Shown here: positions 15,964 to 24,158 of the stretch, one piece after another
How positions within the stretch are numbered: the stretch's first letter is position 1
How the letters are laid out: each line of letters starts with the position of its first letter
Origin: Bacillota bacterium
GTDB lineage: Bacteria; Bacillota; Desulfotomaculia; Desulfotomaculales; VENG01
DNA length: 64,000 nucleotides
Direction: 5' to 3'
NCBI GenBank assembly: GCA_009711705.1
Contig: VENG01000018.1
Location: forward strand, 1 to 64,000
Program-made: the position numbers and the translations under genes
Notes under the pieces: generated by a model
What the model was told of the DNA's origin: nothing
The model's database searches: none
The model's input: the letters and a program-made list of their open reading frames with translations, nothing else

Positions 15964-16307
15964 GATTGTATGGAATGAGGGTTTTGTTGGTGAAAAGGAT
16001 TGTATAGTCCCCATAAATCCGGGGAATCCCACGGTACAAGCCGGCTTCAACCCGGAGTTCATTTTATTTCCTGGCGGTCGATAGCTGCTGGTACCTTGTC
16101 CCACTTATTTTTTAGATAGAAACTCTACCCGATAGGGATGTGAAATTGATATTTGACTTTAAGGCACGCCCATTTTCTAACCTGGAGGTAAATCATTTCG
16201 TTCTTCTTATGTTAGATTATCTTTTTCGTTTTTAGCATATGCTGAAATTAAATATATTTTCTCGAAAAGCACAAAATCAAAGAGGAATTACGAAGGAAGT
16301 GATTGCT
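15964..16307. other. Intergenic stretch with no recognised gene
   Basis: From the end of the direct repeat to the HTH gene I see no protein-like frame longer than about 25 codons. An upstream toxin partner for the HTH protein would be expected here if it were a HigA-type antitoxin, but none is visible. Confidence 0.5.
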
Positions 16308-16628
16308 GTGGGTGTATATGATAGTATAATTAAAGGATTGGGAGAAGCGGTCAAATATGAAAAAGGTGAATTGAAGAATGTTAAAACTGACCGTGTTAGC
16401 ATTGCTTCGTTACCTCGTTTTAGTGGAAAGCAAATAAGATTATTACGGGAAAGACAAAAATTGACACAACAAGTTTTTGCTAATGTTTTGGGTGTATCCA
16501 AAAAGACTGTAGAAGCGTGGGAAGCCGGTAAAAATACTCCGAATGGACCAGCACAAAGAATGCTGTATTTAATGGAAAAAGATAGTAATCTGCTTGAGAA
16601 GTATGATATTATCAGCCTGAACAAATAA
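16308..16628 (+). CDS. XRE-type helix-turn-helix regulator, HigA-like
   Basis: The likely start is a GTG at 16,308, eight bases behind GAAGGAAG, giving 106 residues beginning (M)GVYDSIIKGLGEAVKYEKGE. The HTH is GKQIRLLRERQKLTQQVFAN, VLGVSKKTVEAWEAGKNTPN. This arrangement, a short N-terminal segment followed by an XRE domain, is typical of HigA-like antitoxins and NadS-type regulators. No RelE-like partner is encoded next to it, so it is an orphan. A longer frame from 16,239 lacks a ribosome site. Confidence 0.72.
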   Translation: MGVYDSIIKGLGEAVKYEKGELKNVKTDRVSIASLPRFSGKQIRLLRERQKLTQQVFANVLGVSKKTVEAWEAGKNTPNGPAQRMLYLMEKDSNLLEKYDIISLNK

Positions 16629-16639
16629 AGTTTTTAATT

Positions 16640-17083
16640 ATAAAAACTGCGTAATTAAATTGATAATGCCCTTGGAGATATACCTTCCGGGGGCTTTCTT
16701 TATGTGAGTCCCTGCCGGTATAGGTTCAGCTAACCAAGCTTGAATGTACCAAAGATCAATTGTCGTTTGCCCGGGGTTTATTCCCTGATAAATCCGGTGG
16801 CGCTTACCCGGTCCCCGGGTATTGAGAAGTCCGGACTTTCGGACCAAGTTCCCATCCCCTTCAGAACGTTGGCATCCAGCGTTGATTTGTATTCCCACGA
16901 GTAACCGGTGGAAGCCTTTTCTTCAAGAGTAAGTTCTAAATATTTCCATCTCCCAAGGGAAACTACACCCCCGTTGTTACTTTCGTTTACATTAACCTGT
17001 GCTATAGGAACACATAGTACATCAAAAGGGAAAATATATTCTGGATTGGGAATATGCGGGTTTGCGGCAATAAGTAGTAGCAA
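16640..17083 (-). pseudogene. LysM / chagasin-like (I42) protease inhibitor gene remnant
   Basis: On the minus strand the DNA first reads ANPHIPNPEYIFPFDVLCVP, the C-terminal half of a LysM cell-wall-binding domain. It continues YLELTLEEKASTGYSWEYKS, the ENPSTGY-like motif of I42 inhibitors. The sense then shifts frame near 16,790 (INPGQTTIDLWYIQAWLAEP), which resembles the final strand of the same domain. The 5' end, with the start of the LysM domain, is cut by a RAYT right-end remnant at 17,077. So the gene is both truncated and frameshifted. Confidence 0.6.
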
Positions 17084-17156
17084 GGGGACAGGTTATGTTC
17101 AGGAAATTATCCGGAGGTTTGAAGAGGAGATAAGTAAATAATTCAAGCCTGACCCC
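17077..17156 (+). mobile_element. RAYT element right-end remnant
   Basis: Matches the last about 80 bp of the complete element at 32,507: GGTTATGTTCAGGAAATTAT, then GAAGAGGAGATAAGTAAATA and the terminal ATTCAAGCCTGACCCC. Only the C-terminal codons (YVQEIIRRFEE) remain. Confidence 0.8.
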
Positions 17157-17221
17157 GCCGTAGCTATTATTTATTGCATTCCGGACTAGGAATTGAATGC
17201 CAAGTTGAATAAAGTAAATAG

Positions 17222-17270
17222 TAAGCCGACTGAGGTGCTTTTTCACCTTGGCCGGCTTATTTTTTATTAA
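17222..17270 (+). terminator. Rho-independent terminator-like hairpin
   Basis: TAAGCCG-AC-TGAGGTG and CACCTTGGCCGGCTTA form a long stem followed by TTTTTT. It is read best on the plus strand and also lies beyond the 3' end of the minus-strand Fe-S gene. Confidence 0.65.
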
Positions 17271-17319
17271 CAATTTAAATTTCCTCAAACATCGTTTAAG
17301 CCTGAACCCAGGAGACATG

Positions 17320-18117
17320 TTAATTGCCGTTTCCTGCGGCACAAGCAAGTTCACAATTCCTGCAAAATTTAATACATTCACTGTGCTTTATTTCTGCCTG
17401 GTTATTATTATTTGCATTATTATCCATATTTGCTATTGATGCTTCCGGGGACGTATTGCACAATGTTCTATTATATGAGCCATCCTGCCCGGGTAACGAA
17501 GATATTTTTATTTTTTCTGCTGAATAAATTACATTATCAAATGCGTTTGTGGGACAGGGTTTTTTACAAGGCTCATCACACTCTATGCACGGATTAAATT
17601 CTATAGGTCCGGAAGTCTTAATATCCTCATTCAACAGTAATGCCCTGAGACGAATTCTTGGCCCAAATTCCGGAGTTAACAGTAAATTATTTTTTCCTAT
17701 GCAGCCCAATCCAGCCATCACTGCGGCATCTTTGAGAAATATGCCACCATTTTCAATATGGTAAGGTAATTTGTAAGTTTTAATATTCATGCTTGTTTCT
17801 AACCAGTCAGATAGTAATTTATTTATCTTAATCAGAATACTATTCCCTGGAGTCCCTTTGCCATTCCACCAATCTAATTCCGGTTTGTCAGTTGGATGAT
17901 GTAATGCTAGCACTATTACAGATTTGGCATCTTTAGGCCAAGTAATTTCTTCATTAGTAATTACATTAGAGGAAGCGATGGTTCCAATTTCAGGATACAC
18001 CATGTAAGAAGGTGACTGTTTAAGAACATCAACGCTAGCTACTCCTGCAAGTGAAGCACCAAAGTATTTAGCCTTTTCAATAATAAGCTCAGTAAGATTC
18101 TGGGCCAAAACTATCAC
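17320..18117 (-). CDS. QueG-like 4Fe-4S protein (epoxyqueuosine-reductase-related)
   Basis: A 265-residue protein related to the iron-sulfur part of epoxyqueuosine reductase and reductive dehalogenases. Seen are the substrate-domain motif AGLGCIGKNNLLLTPEFGPR (about 130-150) and cysteines in CIECDEPCKKPCPTN, with later CIKFC and CELAC. It is shorter than true QueG (over 300 residues) and lacks its C-terminal region, so queuosine function is not assumed. Two paralogues lie at 53,081 and 53,837. The frame allows a GTG at 18,117, but AAGGAG is too close to it; a TTG at 18,108 fits the ribosome site better. Confidence 0.72.
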   Translation of the reverse strand: MIVLAQNLTELIIEKAKYFGASLAGVASVDVLKQSPSYMVYPEIGTIASSNVITNEEITWPKDAKSVIVLALHHPTDKPELDWWNGKGTPGNSILIKINKLLSDWLETSMNIKTYKLPYHIENGGIFLKDAAVMAGLGCIGKNNLLLTPEFGPRIRLRALLLNEDIKTSGPIEFNPCIECDEPCKKPCPTNAFDNVIYSAEKIKISSLPGQDGSYNRTLCNTSPEASIANMDNNANNNNQAEIKHSECIKFCRNCELACAAGNGN

Positions 18118-18192
18118 TCTCCTTAATTCCTGTTGTTGGGATGAATAAGTTTTTCCTTAGATTGTCAAGATGATGCTCAATGTAGTCACTTT

Positions 18193-18873
18193 CTACTGGT
18201 TTGGGTCTAATTTAGCCAGGCGGTCAAGCTCTTTTTTGACACCAAAATATAGAAGGGCTGCAATCAGTACACCGGTGCCAAGGTTGATATAGCCTCTGTT
18301 TATGTTTATAAGGTTGTAAATGAATGCAGTTTCCAGTAGTAGCGCCGGGAATTTGCCGATTGTGGTAGCAATGATGAAGTTTCGTGCTTGAATGGTAGTT
18401 AAGGACCCGATGAGATTAATTAACCCCGAGGGTACAAAAGGGGCCATACGCTGTACCATTAGAAAATAAATTTGTCTTACCCCGGGTAAAGTGTTGACAG
18501 TTTTTATGAGTTTCCAGTGCTCAGTGGGTATTCGGCCGATTTTATGCCCCACCGGTAAACCATGAAAGAAACTGTGGCCACCAATAACCTCGCCCGCCCA
18601 GGATACCATAAATCCCCCGTACAGGCCAAAGACCAGCACATTGACCCCGGTTAAAAAAACGGAGGGTACCACTCCCATAATGCTGATAGCTGCATTAATG
18701 TAAATGCTTATCAGGATGGCTGCTGTTCCCGCACCTGCAATTGCATGTGCCGCAGACTTTATGTCGCCCGAGGTGGCAGCATTTATCACAGCCTTTAAAT
18801 CATTATGCCATAAATATATTGTAGCCAAAAATAATATAATTGTGGGTTTCTTAATGCTGGTACCTTGTCTCAT
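18193..18873 (-). CDS. TVP38/TMEM64 (VTT-domain) family membrane protein
   Basis: A 226-residue multispanning protein. Hydrophobic segments alternate with the family signature: GVNVLVFGLYGGFMVSWAGE, then VIGGHSFF and the amphipathic VQRMAPFVPSGLINLIGSLT. SNARE-associated/VTT proteins are thought to move lipids or ions across the membrane. The protein is well conserved in the core. It is transcribed away from the neighbouring stubs and is 75 bases upstream of the QueG-like gene, which it may co-transcribe. Confidence 0.78.
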   Translation of the reverse strand: MRQGTSIKKPTIILFLATIYLWHNDLKAVINAATSGDIKSAAHAIAGAGTAAILISIYINAAISIMGVVPSVFLTGVNVLVFGLYGGFMVSWAGEVIGGHSFFHGLPVGHKIGRIPTEHWKLIKTVNTLPGVRQIYFLMVQRMAPFVPSGLINLIGSLTTIQARNFIIATTIGKFPALLLETAFIYNLININRGYINLGTGVLIAALLYFGVKKELDRLAKLDPNQ

Positions 18874-18910
18874 ACTTTATATTTTACTACAAGGGTAAGA
18901 GGTTTTGTAA

Positions 18911-19072
18911 AGGAAATGCTCCAGGCTTCGAATCAACCCTTATGAATTGAGAGAATACCCGCATCCTGGAAGTATAAAGGCATTACAGGATCAAGCTCCA
19001 TTCTATGGCAGTCATGTGGGATATGAGTATGCTGAACCATTCAGGTTAATTCTTTCCCATGAAAGTCTGTAA
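18911..19072 (+). pseudogene. C-terminal remnant of an unidentified gene
   Basis: An open frame without a start reads LRINPYELREYPHPGSIKAL, then QDQAPFYGSHVGYEYAEPFR and stops at a TAA. The residue mix is protein-like. I do not recognise the family. A terminator follows at 19,104, so it is probably the tail of a lost gene. Confidence 0.4.
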
Positions 19073-19103
19073 TGGAAGTTTTAATAGTTTTTCTTAAAAT
19101 GAT

Positions 19104-19130
19104 AGCCACTCGTTGTCGGGTGGTTTTTTC
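19104..19130 (+). terminator. Rho-independent terminator
   Basis: AGCCACTCG-TTGT-CGGGTGG followed by TTTTTTC. It lies 31 bases after the stop of the preceding remnant. Confidence 0.6.
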
Positions 19131-19243
19131 TCTGTACCTAATGCTGCGTTCTTGTATACTATATATGGAACAATGCTCCATTACTACCTTAGTATGGAAA
19201 GTATGGAAGAGACCATAGGTCATCTTCATAGGAGGAGATTATT

Positions 19244-19366
19244 GTGAACCCGCTTATTGTAATCGGTGCAGGTGGATGTGGTAGAGAGACTGCCTGGCTA
19301 ATAGAAAAAATAAACTCAAGTGACAAGCAAATTTATGATTTCCTCGGGTTTGTGGATGAACATTAG
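19244..19366 (+). pseudogene. 5' stub of a NeuD/PglD-type sugar acyltransferase gene
   Basis: A GTG behind GGAGGAGATTATT starts (M)NPLIVIGAGGCGRETAWLIE and continues FLGFVDEH, then stops after 40 codons. This is the N-terminal nucleotide-binding part of NeuD-like acetyltransferases of about 210 residues, used in sialic/legionaminic acid pathways. The rest is missing: the DNA joins, in another frame, the 3' end of a lysine 2,3-aminomutase gene. Confidence 0.7.
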
Positions 19367-19658
19367 GATCAGACCATATTATGTTTTTTATTTGGAACCG
19401 GCACCGGGTATAGACCACTTTAGAACTCCAGTAGAAAAAGGTGCAGAATTAATTAGGGATACTCTTAGAGGTCATACTTCCGGTTTAGCTCAACCCATGT
19501 ATGTTATTGCAACAAATGTAGGTAAGATACCACTAATGCCTGATTATTATATTGTAGATAAGGACGCAGAACGTTATACTCTGCGAAATCACAGGGGTGA
19601 AACTACAACACTTACCAATATTCCTGAAGGAGAAACAGCAGGTGTGCTATTGCATTAA
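19320..19658 (+). pseudogene. 3' end of a lysine 2,3-aminomutase-family gene
   Basis: From about codon 15 the frame reads NIRIRPYYVFYLEPAPGIDH, FRTPVEKGAELIRDTLRGHT, SGLAQPMYV and KIPLMPDYYI. This is the C-terminal quarter of KamA/AblA-type radical-SAM aminomutases (over 400 residues). The radical-SAM CxxxCxxC core is absent. The junction with the NeuD stub lies near 19,360. Part of its end, from 19,624, is duplicated at 21,778. Confidence 0.75.
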
Positions 19659-19854
19659 ACAGTATAATTTTTGTAGAGCGGTCAGTGCTGCTGAGTAAAA
19701 GGCATTGCAATGTAACAAATACATTGTTAATGCGAGAGCTTAACTGACCGTTATCAATGATATCGAAAATAAAAATCGGGTATTCGGCAAGGGAACAGAC
19801 TATGTTCGGGAATTTAACCTAATTTTGAAAAGGAATAAGTGCAAGCCTGACTTC
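19624..19854 (+). mobile_element. RAYT right-end remnant with flanking kamA tail (duplicated copy 1)
   Basis: After the aminomutase stop, GTGCTGCTGAG and GCATTGCAATGTAACAAATA correspond to the transposase codons SVLLSKRHCNVTN, followed by ATCAATGATATCGAAAATAA and a degenerate end GCAAGCCTGAC. The whole segment recurs at 21,778-22,009 with about ten differences. Between this remnant and the promoter at 20,012 I see no gene. Confidence 0.75.
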
Positions 19855-20011
19855 GTATCCAGCAGATTGGGATATTGGATAAAGAGAAAAATCCTTCAAT
19901 TTCGGCAAATAAAAGTGAACACTATTTACCACAAAGTGCCTATTCCGGTATGATTGAACTGGAAAAAAATCAATCATACGGGGAGAGGCATATGAATTAA
20001 GCTAAGATATG

Positions 20012-20027
20012 ACGTAACAAATTACGT
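20012..20027. promoter_or_regulatory. Possible operator of the Phd/ParE toxin-antitoxin operon
   Basis: ACGTAA-CAAA-TTACGT is an inverted repeat with perfect 6-base arms. Its last base is the first base of the -35 box. Antitoxins of the Phd/YefM type bind such repeats to repress their operon. Confidence 0.45.
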
Positions 20028-20055
20028 TGAATATTAAGTAAAATAAGGGTATAAT
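20027..20055 (+). promoter_or_regulatory. Promoter of the Phd/ParE operon
   Basis: TTGAAT, a 17-base spacer and a perfect TATAAT lie 25 bases upstream of the antitoxin start. Confidence 0.75.
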
Positions 20056-20080
20056 AATATCAATGAGAGGAGTTGATATT

Positions 20081-20329
20081 ATGCCAAATATTAAACCTGT
20101 CTCTGATTTAAGAAACTATAATGAGGTTTTGAAGGAAATTGGAGTAGGGAAGCCGGTTTTCTTAACGAAAAATGGTCGAGGTAGATTTGCTATTCTCGAT
20201 ATCGAAGAATATGAAAAAAATCAAGCAACGATTAAACTTCTATCGAAATTGATGGAGGCAGAAAAGGCTGTGAAAACTGAAGAAGAATGGCTTACAGAAG
20301 AACAAGTAAAGGAAGATTTAGGGTTATAA
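20081..20329 (+). CDS. Type II antitoxin, Phd/YefM family
   Basis: An 82-residue protein from the ATG at 20,081, eight bases behind GAGAGGAG; the upstream ATG at 20,063 lies before this site. It starts MPNIKPVSDLRNYNEVLKEI and shows the family motif KPVFLTKNGRGRFAILDIEE. The C-terminal tail (EEEWLTEEQVKEDLGL) would wrap the toxin. It precedes the toxin by 4 bases. Expected role: neutralise the toxin and repress the operon. Confidence 0.88.
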   Translation: MPNIKPVSDLRNYNEVLKEIGVGKPVFLTKNGRGRFAILDIEEYEKNQATIKLLSKLMEAEKAVKTEEEWLTEEQVKEDLGL

Positions 20330-20333
20330 TTTT

Positions 20334-20654
20334 ATGCTTAAGTTGAGATTTAACCCCGTTGCAAAACAAGATTTACTTGATATTAAGGACTATATTGCTA
20401 ATGAACTTGATAACCCTACTTCAGCTAATAAGGTGGTTTCAGAGGTAATTGAAAGCTATAGAAAGTTAAAAGAATTTCCGAAACTGGGACCTGAATTAAC
20501 ATCAAAAATTGATGTCCCAACAGACTACCGGTATTTGATTTCGGGTAATCACATTATTTTTTATAAGATAGAAGATGTTTATGTTTCGATTTACCGAATT
20601 TTAGACACGAGACAAGATTATATTAAAATACTGTTCGGTGAAGAGAAATATTAA
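20334..20654 (+). CDS. Type II toxin, RelE/ParE family
   Basis: A 106-residue protein with the RelE/ParE fold: LRFNPVAKQDLLDIKDYIAN, YRKLKEFPKLGPEL, DYRYLISGNHIIFYKIED and VSIYRILDTRQDY. The last motif (RILDTRQD) is typical of the ParE-like branch that acts on gyrase or ribosome-bound RNA; the target cannot be told from sequence. It forms an intact operon with the Phd antitoxin and is followed by a terminator. The operon lies between duplicated segments, where it could stabilise the region. Confidence 0.87.
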   Translation: MLKLRFNPVAKQDLLDIKDYIANELDNPTSANKVVSEVIESYRKLKEFPKLGPELTSKIDVPTDYRYLISGNHIIFYKIEDVYVSIYRILDTRQDYIKILFGEEKY

Positions 20655-20684
20655 CCAAAATGGAATAAGAGTAACTGCGGTAAA

Positions 20685-20710
20685 GGCACTCTCAGAGAGT
20701 GTCTTTTTTC
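20685..20710 (+). terminator. Terminator of the toxin-antitoxin operon
   Basis: GGCACTCTC-AGAGAGTGTC followed by TTTTTTC, 30 bases after the toxin stop. Confidence 0.75.
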
Positions 20711-20830
20711 ATGTCCGAAAAGAGTGCTATCACAACGGTAAAAAGCATGCGGCAGGAAGAGAAGGAGCATTATGCCGAAGTGGTATTGTCAAAGCTCGTG
20801 AGCATGGTCAAATGGATAGGAAGCTATTGA
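20711..20830 (+). CDS. Short unidentified reading frame
   Basis: 39 codons: MSEKSAITTVKSMRQEEKEH, then YAEVVLSKLVSMVKWIGSY. It begins directly after a terminator, without a ribosome site. The composition is protein-like, but it may be a stub of a longer gene. Family unknown. Confidence 0.3.
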   Translation: MSEKSAITTVKSMRQEEKEHYAEVVLSKLVSMVKWIGSY

Positions 20831-20972
20831 CTGTTGCTTTCGCAGGCAGTGTTTAATACTTCCCGTCTGATCACTTTACAGCCAAAACACATGTGGAGTG
20901 CGTGGCCTTGATAGAGCAGGGATAGGCTTGAATAATTCACTAATTGTTGGTATTATTAACCAGATGTGAGTT

Positions 20973-21248
20973 ATGGCGAGGACACCACGATTCTTATTAG
21001 AGGGTCTTTTATTGCTAAAAAATATACAAAGATTTGTTTTAAGTCATGATCCCGATCACTGTATTTCCAGTAGGCGAACTCTGGAGAAACTGCACAAACG
21101 GGCAAAACCAAAAATCGCTATTCATTTGGTAAATATGGCTCTGGGGAAGTATGATGACGCTATCAAACACTTTAAAAGCTATTATATAAACCGGAATGAC
21201 GAGGTTCACCTTTATATGCTTTTACGCTGGCTTTTGTACATCAAATAA
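20973..21248 (+). CDS. Chimeric frame starting like the RAYT transposase
   Basis: 91 codons. The first about 8 (MARTPRFL) follow the same leader as the transposase (GTGAGTTATGGCGAGGACAC). The rest (SHDPDHCISSRRTLEKLHKR, KIAIHLVNMALGKYDDAIKH, FKSYYINRNDEVHLYMLLRW) is different and alpha-helical, slightly like a TPR helix pair. In the other repeat copy a one-base indel breaks the frame. It is probably a deletion fusion between the transposase start and an unknown gene tail; a functional product is doubtful. Confidence 0.4.
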   Translation: MARTPRFLLEGLLLLKNIQRFVLSHDPDHCISSRRTLEKLHKRAKPKIAIHLVNMALGKYDDAIKHFKSYYINRNDEVHLYMLLRWLLYIK

Positions 21249-21415
21249 CCGAATTGTGGGTGTGGGAATACGAAGTTGCCGTAATGACCCATACCTGGCA
21301 GCGACTTTGACGGGAAGAAATTAATCCTTCCTCTCCTTGGATCCATATTAATGCTAGCTAGGCGGTTAAAAAACAAAGAAATATTTTAAAGAAATATTTT
21401 TAGGAGGTGATAATA

Positions 21416-21709
21416 ATGACCACCAAAATCCCGGATATTACCCGGTTATACAAAGGGGCCCGGCATGAGTTCGAGGTGGAAGTAGTTTTTGCGCCGGGTG
21501 GCGGCCAGTCCCCCCGGGAAAGTCATAATTTTGATGAAATTATTGTTCTGACCGAAGGTACTATTACCTTGGAACGCAGTGACCGGGAAGAAGTTGTTCA
21601 TTACGATAAGACTCCGGCTTTCATCGAAATTCCGGCGGGGGTTGAGCATGTAATTGGTTCTACGGCACCGGCAAAATTGGTAATAATTCACCCCAACCGT
21701 AATGTTTAA
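21416..21709 (+). CDS. Small cupin-domain protein (copy 2)
   Basis: 97 residues, identical in sequence to the protein encoded at 15,640, with the same AGGAGGTGA site five bases before the ATG. Perfect identity implies recent duplication or gene conversion between the two repeat copies. Function unknown beyond the cupin fold. Confidence 0.8.
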   Translation: MTTKIPDITRLYKGARHEFEVEVVFAPGGGQSPRESHNFDEIIVLTEGTITLERSDREEVVHYDKTPAFIEIPAGVEHVIGSTAPAKLVIIHPNRNV

Positions 21710-21777
21710 ATGATGGCCATAGGGATACTGCCGAAATTTAGCGGCCCACAAACTTAAAGAAGCCTATTGAGGTTATA

Positions 21778-22014
21778 CCGAAGGAGAAACAGCAGGTGCG
21801 CTATTGCATTAAACAGTATAATTTTTATAGAGCGGTCAGTGCTGCTGAGTGAAAGGCATTGCAATGTAACAAATACATTGTTAATGCGAGAGCTTAACTG
21901 ACCGTTATCAATAATATCGAAAATAAAAATCGGGTATTCACAAGGGAACAGACTATGTTCGGGAAATTATCCTAATTTTGAAAAGGAATAAGTGAATAAT
22001 TCAAGCCTGACCCC
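21778..22014 (+). mobile_element. RAYT right-end remnant with flanking kamA tail (duplicated copy 2)
   Basis: Repeats 19,624-19,854, starting inside the last codons of the aminomutase (GAAGGAGAAACAGCAGGTG). This copy keeps an intact element terminus, AATAATTCAAGCCTGACCCC. From 22,015 to 22,103 no gene is seen apart from the helicase leader. Confidence 0.78.
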
Positions 22015-22103
22015 GTAATGCGAAATCCCCGGGAGGAAATTTTAAGCTTCTTGTCGAAATGGCAGTAATCTTTACATATTGTTGGCAGGGGGTATAATGC
22101 CTT

Positions 22104-24158
22104 ATGCAAGGAGCCTATTATTGTTGCCCGGGAACGGAACTTTTGGAGTTGGATTGTTTGGAAATGGACGATGTTCTGCGCTTTATAGTGCAAAAGTTTG
22201 CTCCGTCCGGGGTGGTAAAGCTGGTAAATGCCAAAAATAAACAGCTTAAGTGCACTGCAGACCTGGAAGAAAATATGCTCAAGGCCCGTGGCCTGGGTAG
22301 GTTTATACAGGCGTTGGAAAGGGAATGTTTTTTTGTCACACCTGCCGAAGGGGAAACTTTTTTTCTTGTGGCCGATAATCTTTGTCGGCCACTCTTTATT
22401 TCAGACAATTTTTCTCATCCCCGCATTTGTTTTTCTAATACCGGTGGGCCACAAGACATATTAGGTAATTTCAGCGGGGATAGAGCGGGAATCGAAGATT
22501 ATTACTTACATCACCAGGGGTTGACTTTCGCTCTAAGCCCTGGTTTCGATACTCTCCTTTCTACACATATCGTGCGCAATGTACAACCTTTTGATTATCA
22601 GATTCGAACGGTACAGCATGTTCTGCAGCACATGCGCGGCAGGGCCCTTTTATGCGATGAGGTAGGGCTGGGCAAGACAGTTGAGGCCGGTCTTATTATG
22701 ATGGAATACATAATGCGTGGTCTGGCCAAAAAGATTCTTATCCTTACTCCTCCCTCACTGATTGAACAATGGCAGGAAGAAATGCGCTCCAAGTTTAATT
22801 TGGACTTTAAAATAGCCGACGGATCAGAATTTAAAAATAACGGGCAGGGCTGGCAGCAATACGACCGCCTGATAGCGTCAGTGGATAAGGCCAAACGTAA
22901 GGGGACGGCAGAACAGGTCTACCAGGAAGACTACGATTTGGTCATTGTGGATGAAGTGCATCACTTAAAAAACCGTAAAACTCAGGGCTGGCAGCTGGCT
23001 AACCGGCTGAAGAAACGTTATATTTTACTGCTTACTGCCACTCCCGTGGAGAACGACCTGGAAGAAATTTTTAATTTGATTACCCTCTTGAGTCCCGGGC
23101 AACTGGATACGGCAGGTAATTTTCGACGCCGTTACATTTCCAAACAAGACCGTCTTAAGCCTAATAATGTAAATGATTTGAAAGGGTTTCTGAGGGATGT
23201 CATGGTGCGCAACCGCCGTAGCGAAACGGGGTCCATTTTAACCCACCGGCACGCTGACACTATTGAAGTGGAATTAACCTCGGAGGAACACCATTTATAT
23301 GAGGAGGTTACCGGCCTGGTACGTGGACATTTTCAAGGAAAAGGAAATAAGGGGCTTAATCGTTTTGTGCTCAAAACATTGCAACGCGAGGTGGGTAGCA
23401 GTAGCAGGGCCGTAATTCCCACTTTGGAAAAACTGGTCGGCAACAGAGAAAATCCTGCCGAATTGCAAGAAAAGCTGGCAGAGATGGCAGCAAAGGCAGC
23501 ACAAATAAAAGACAATGCTAAAGCCCGGATGCTGTTGGAACTGCTTTCCCGCCAGGATGGTAAGGTGATAATATTTACCGGTTTTCAGAGTACCAGGGCT
23601 TATCTTTTTGAATTGTTAACTGATGCCGGCCTGGAGGCAGCCACTTTCCACGGGGGCATGCGTCGTGCTGAGAAAGAACAGGCGATTAAGGATTTCTCCG
23701 GGGCTGCTCGGGTTTTGATTAGCACGGAATCCGGTGGTGAGGGGCGCAATTTGCAATTTTGCAATACCATGGTTAATTATGATTTGCCTTGGAATCCCAT
23801 GCGTATTGAACAGCGCATCGGGCGTATCCACCGGGTAGGGCAGACAAGAGACGTTTATATTTATAACCTTTCCGCCCGGGATACCATTGAAGCCAGTATC
23901 TTAGAACTCCTGGACGCTAAGCTGAATATGTTCCGGCTGGTGGTGGGGGAACTGGATATGATCTTGGGCAACCTTAAGCAAAAACAAGATTTTGAGGATT
24001 TGCTACTGGAGATCTGGGCCGGAAGCAAAAAGGAAGAAGATTGTTTGCGGCGCATGCAGGATCTGGGCGAGGAACTGGTTCAGGCCCGGGAACATTATCG
24101 GCAAGTTAAAGAAGTGGATGAGCGTCTGTTGGGGGAGTTGGTGCCTGATGTGGAATAG
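22104..24158 (+). CDS. SNF2/HepA-type DEAD-like helicase (RapA-related)
   Basis: 684 residues. A unique N-terminal part of about 165 residues precedes the helicase core. Motifs: Q-like FDYQIRTVQHVL, Walker A DEVGLGKT (about 190), DEVH box VIVDEVHHLKN, motif III LLLTATPVEN, and the second RecA domain with VIIFTGFQSTRAYLFELL, TESGGEGRNLQFCN and RIEQRIGRIHRVGQ (motifs V-VI). This is the SF2 Snf2/RapA family: DNA translocases that remodel protein-nucleic acid complexes, sometimes part of defence systems. The last codons overlap the next gene, so the two products likely work together. Confidence 0.87.
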   Translation: MQGAYYCCPGTELLELDCLEMDDVLRFIVQKFAPSGVVKLVNAKNKQLKCTADLEENMLKARGLGRFIQALERECFFVTPAEGETFFLVADNLCRPLFISDNFSHPRICFSNTGGPQDILGNFSGDRAGIEDYYLHHQGLTFALSPGFDTLLSTHIVRNVQPFDYQIRTVQHVLQHMRGRALLCDEVGLGKTVEAGLIMMEYIMRGLAKKILILTPPSLIEQWQEEMRSKFNLDFKIADGSEFKNNGQGWQQYDRLIASVDKAKRKGTAEQVYQEDYDLVIVDEVHHLKNRKTQGWQLANRLKKRYILLLTATPVENDLEEIFNLITLLSPGQLDTAGNFRRRYISKQDRLKPNNVNDLKGFLRDVMVRNRRSETGSILTHRHADTIEVELTSEEHHLYEEVTGLVRGHFQGKGNKGLNRFVLKTLQREVGSSSRAVIPTLEKLVGNRENPAELQEKLAEMAAKAAQIKDNAKARMLLELLSRQDGKVIIFTGFQSTRAYLFELLTDAGLEAATFHGGMRRAEKEQAIKDFSGAARVLISTESGGEGRNLQFCNTMVNYDLPWNPMRIEQRIGRIHRVGQTRDVYIYNLSARDTIEASILELLDAKLNMFRLVVGELDMILGNLKQKQDFEDLLLEIWAGSKKEEDCLRRMQDLGEELVQAREHYRQVKEVDERLLGELVPDVE

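Larger units (their letters stand above)
20884..21739 (+). repeat. Long direct repeat, copy 2 (about 856 bp, with a cupin gene)
   Basis: Second copy of 15,109-15,963 in the same orientation, offset by 5,776 bases through the cupin gene. It contains the RAYT-type left end at about 20,919, an unbroken chimeric frame and the identical cupin. Right of it, from 21,778, follows the duplicated kamA-tail/RAYT remnant. Confidence 0.9.

Noticed and set aside
16308..16628. HigBA-type toxin-antitoxin pair
   Set aside because: The HTH protein is HigA-like, but I find no RelE-like gene directly upstream or downstream.
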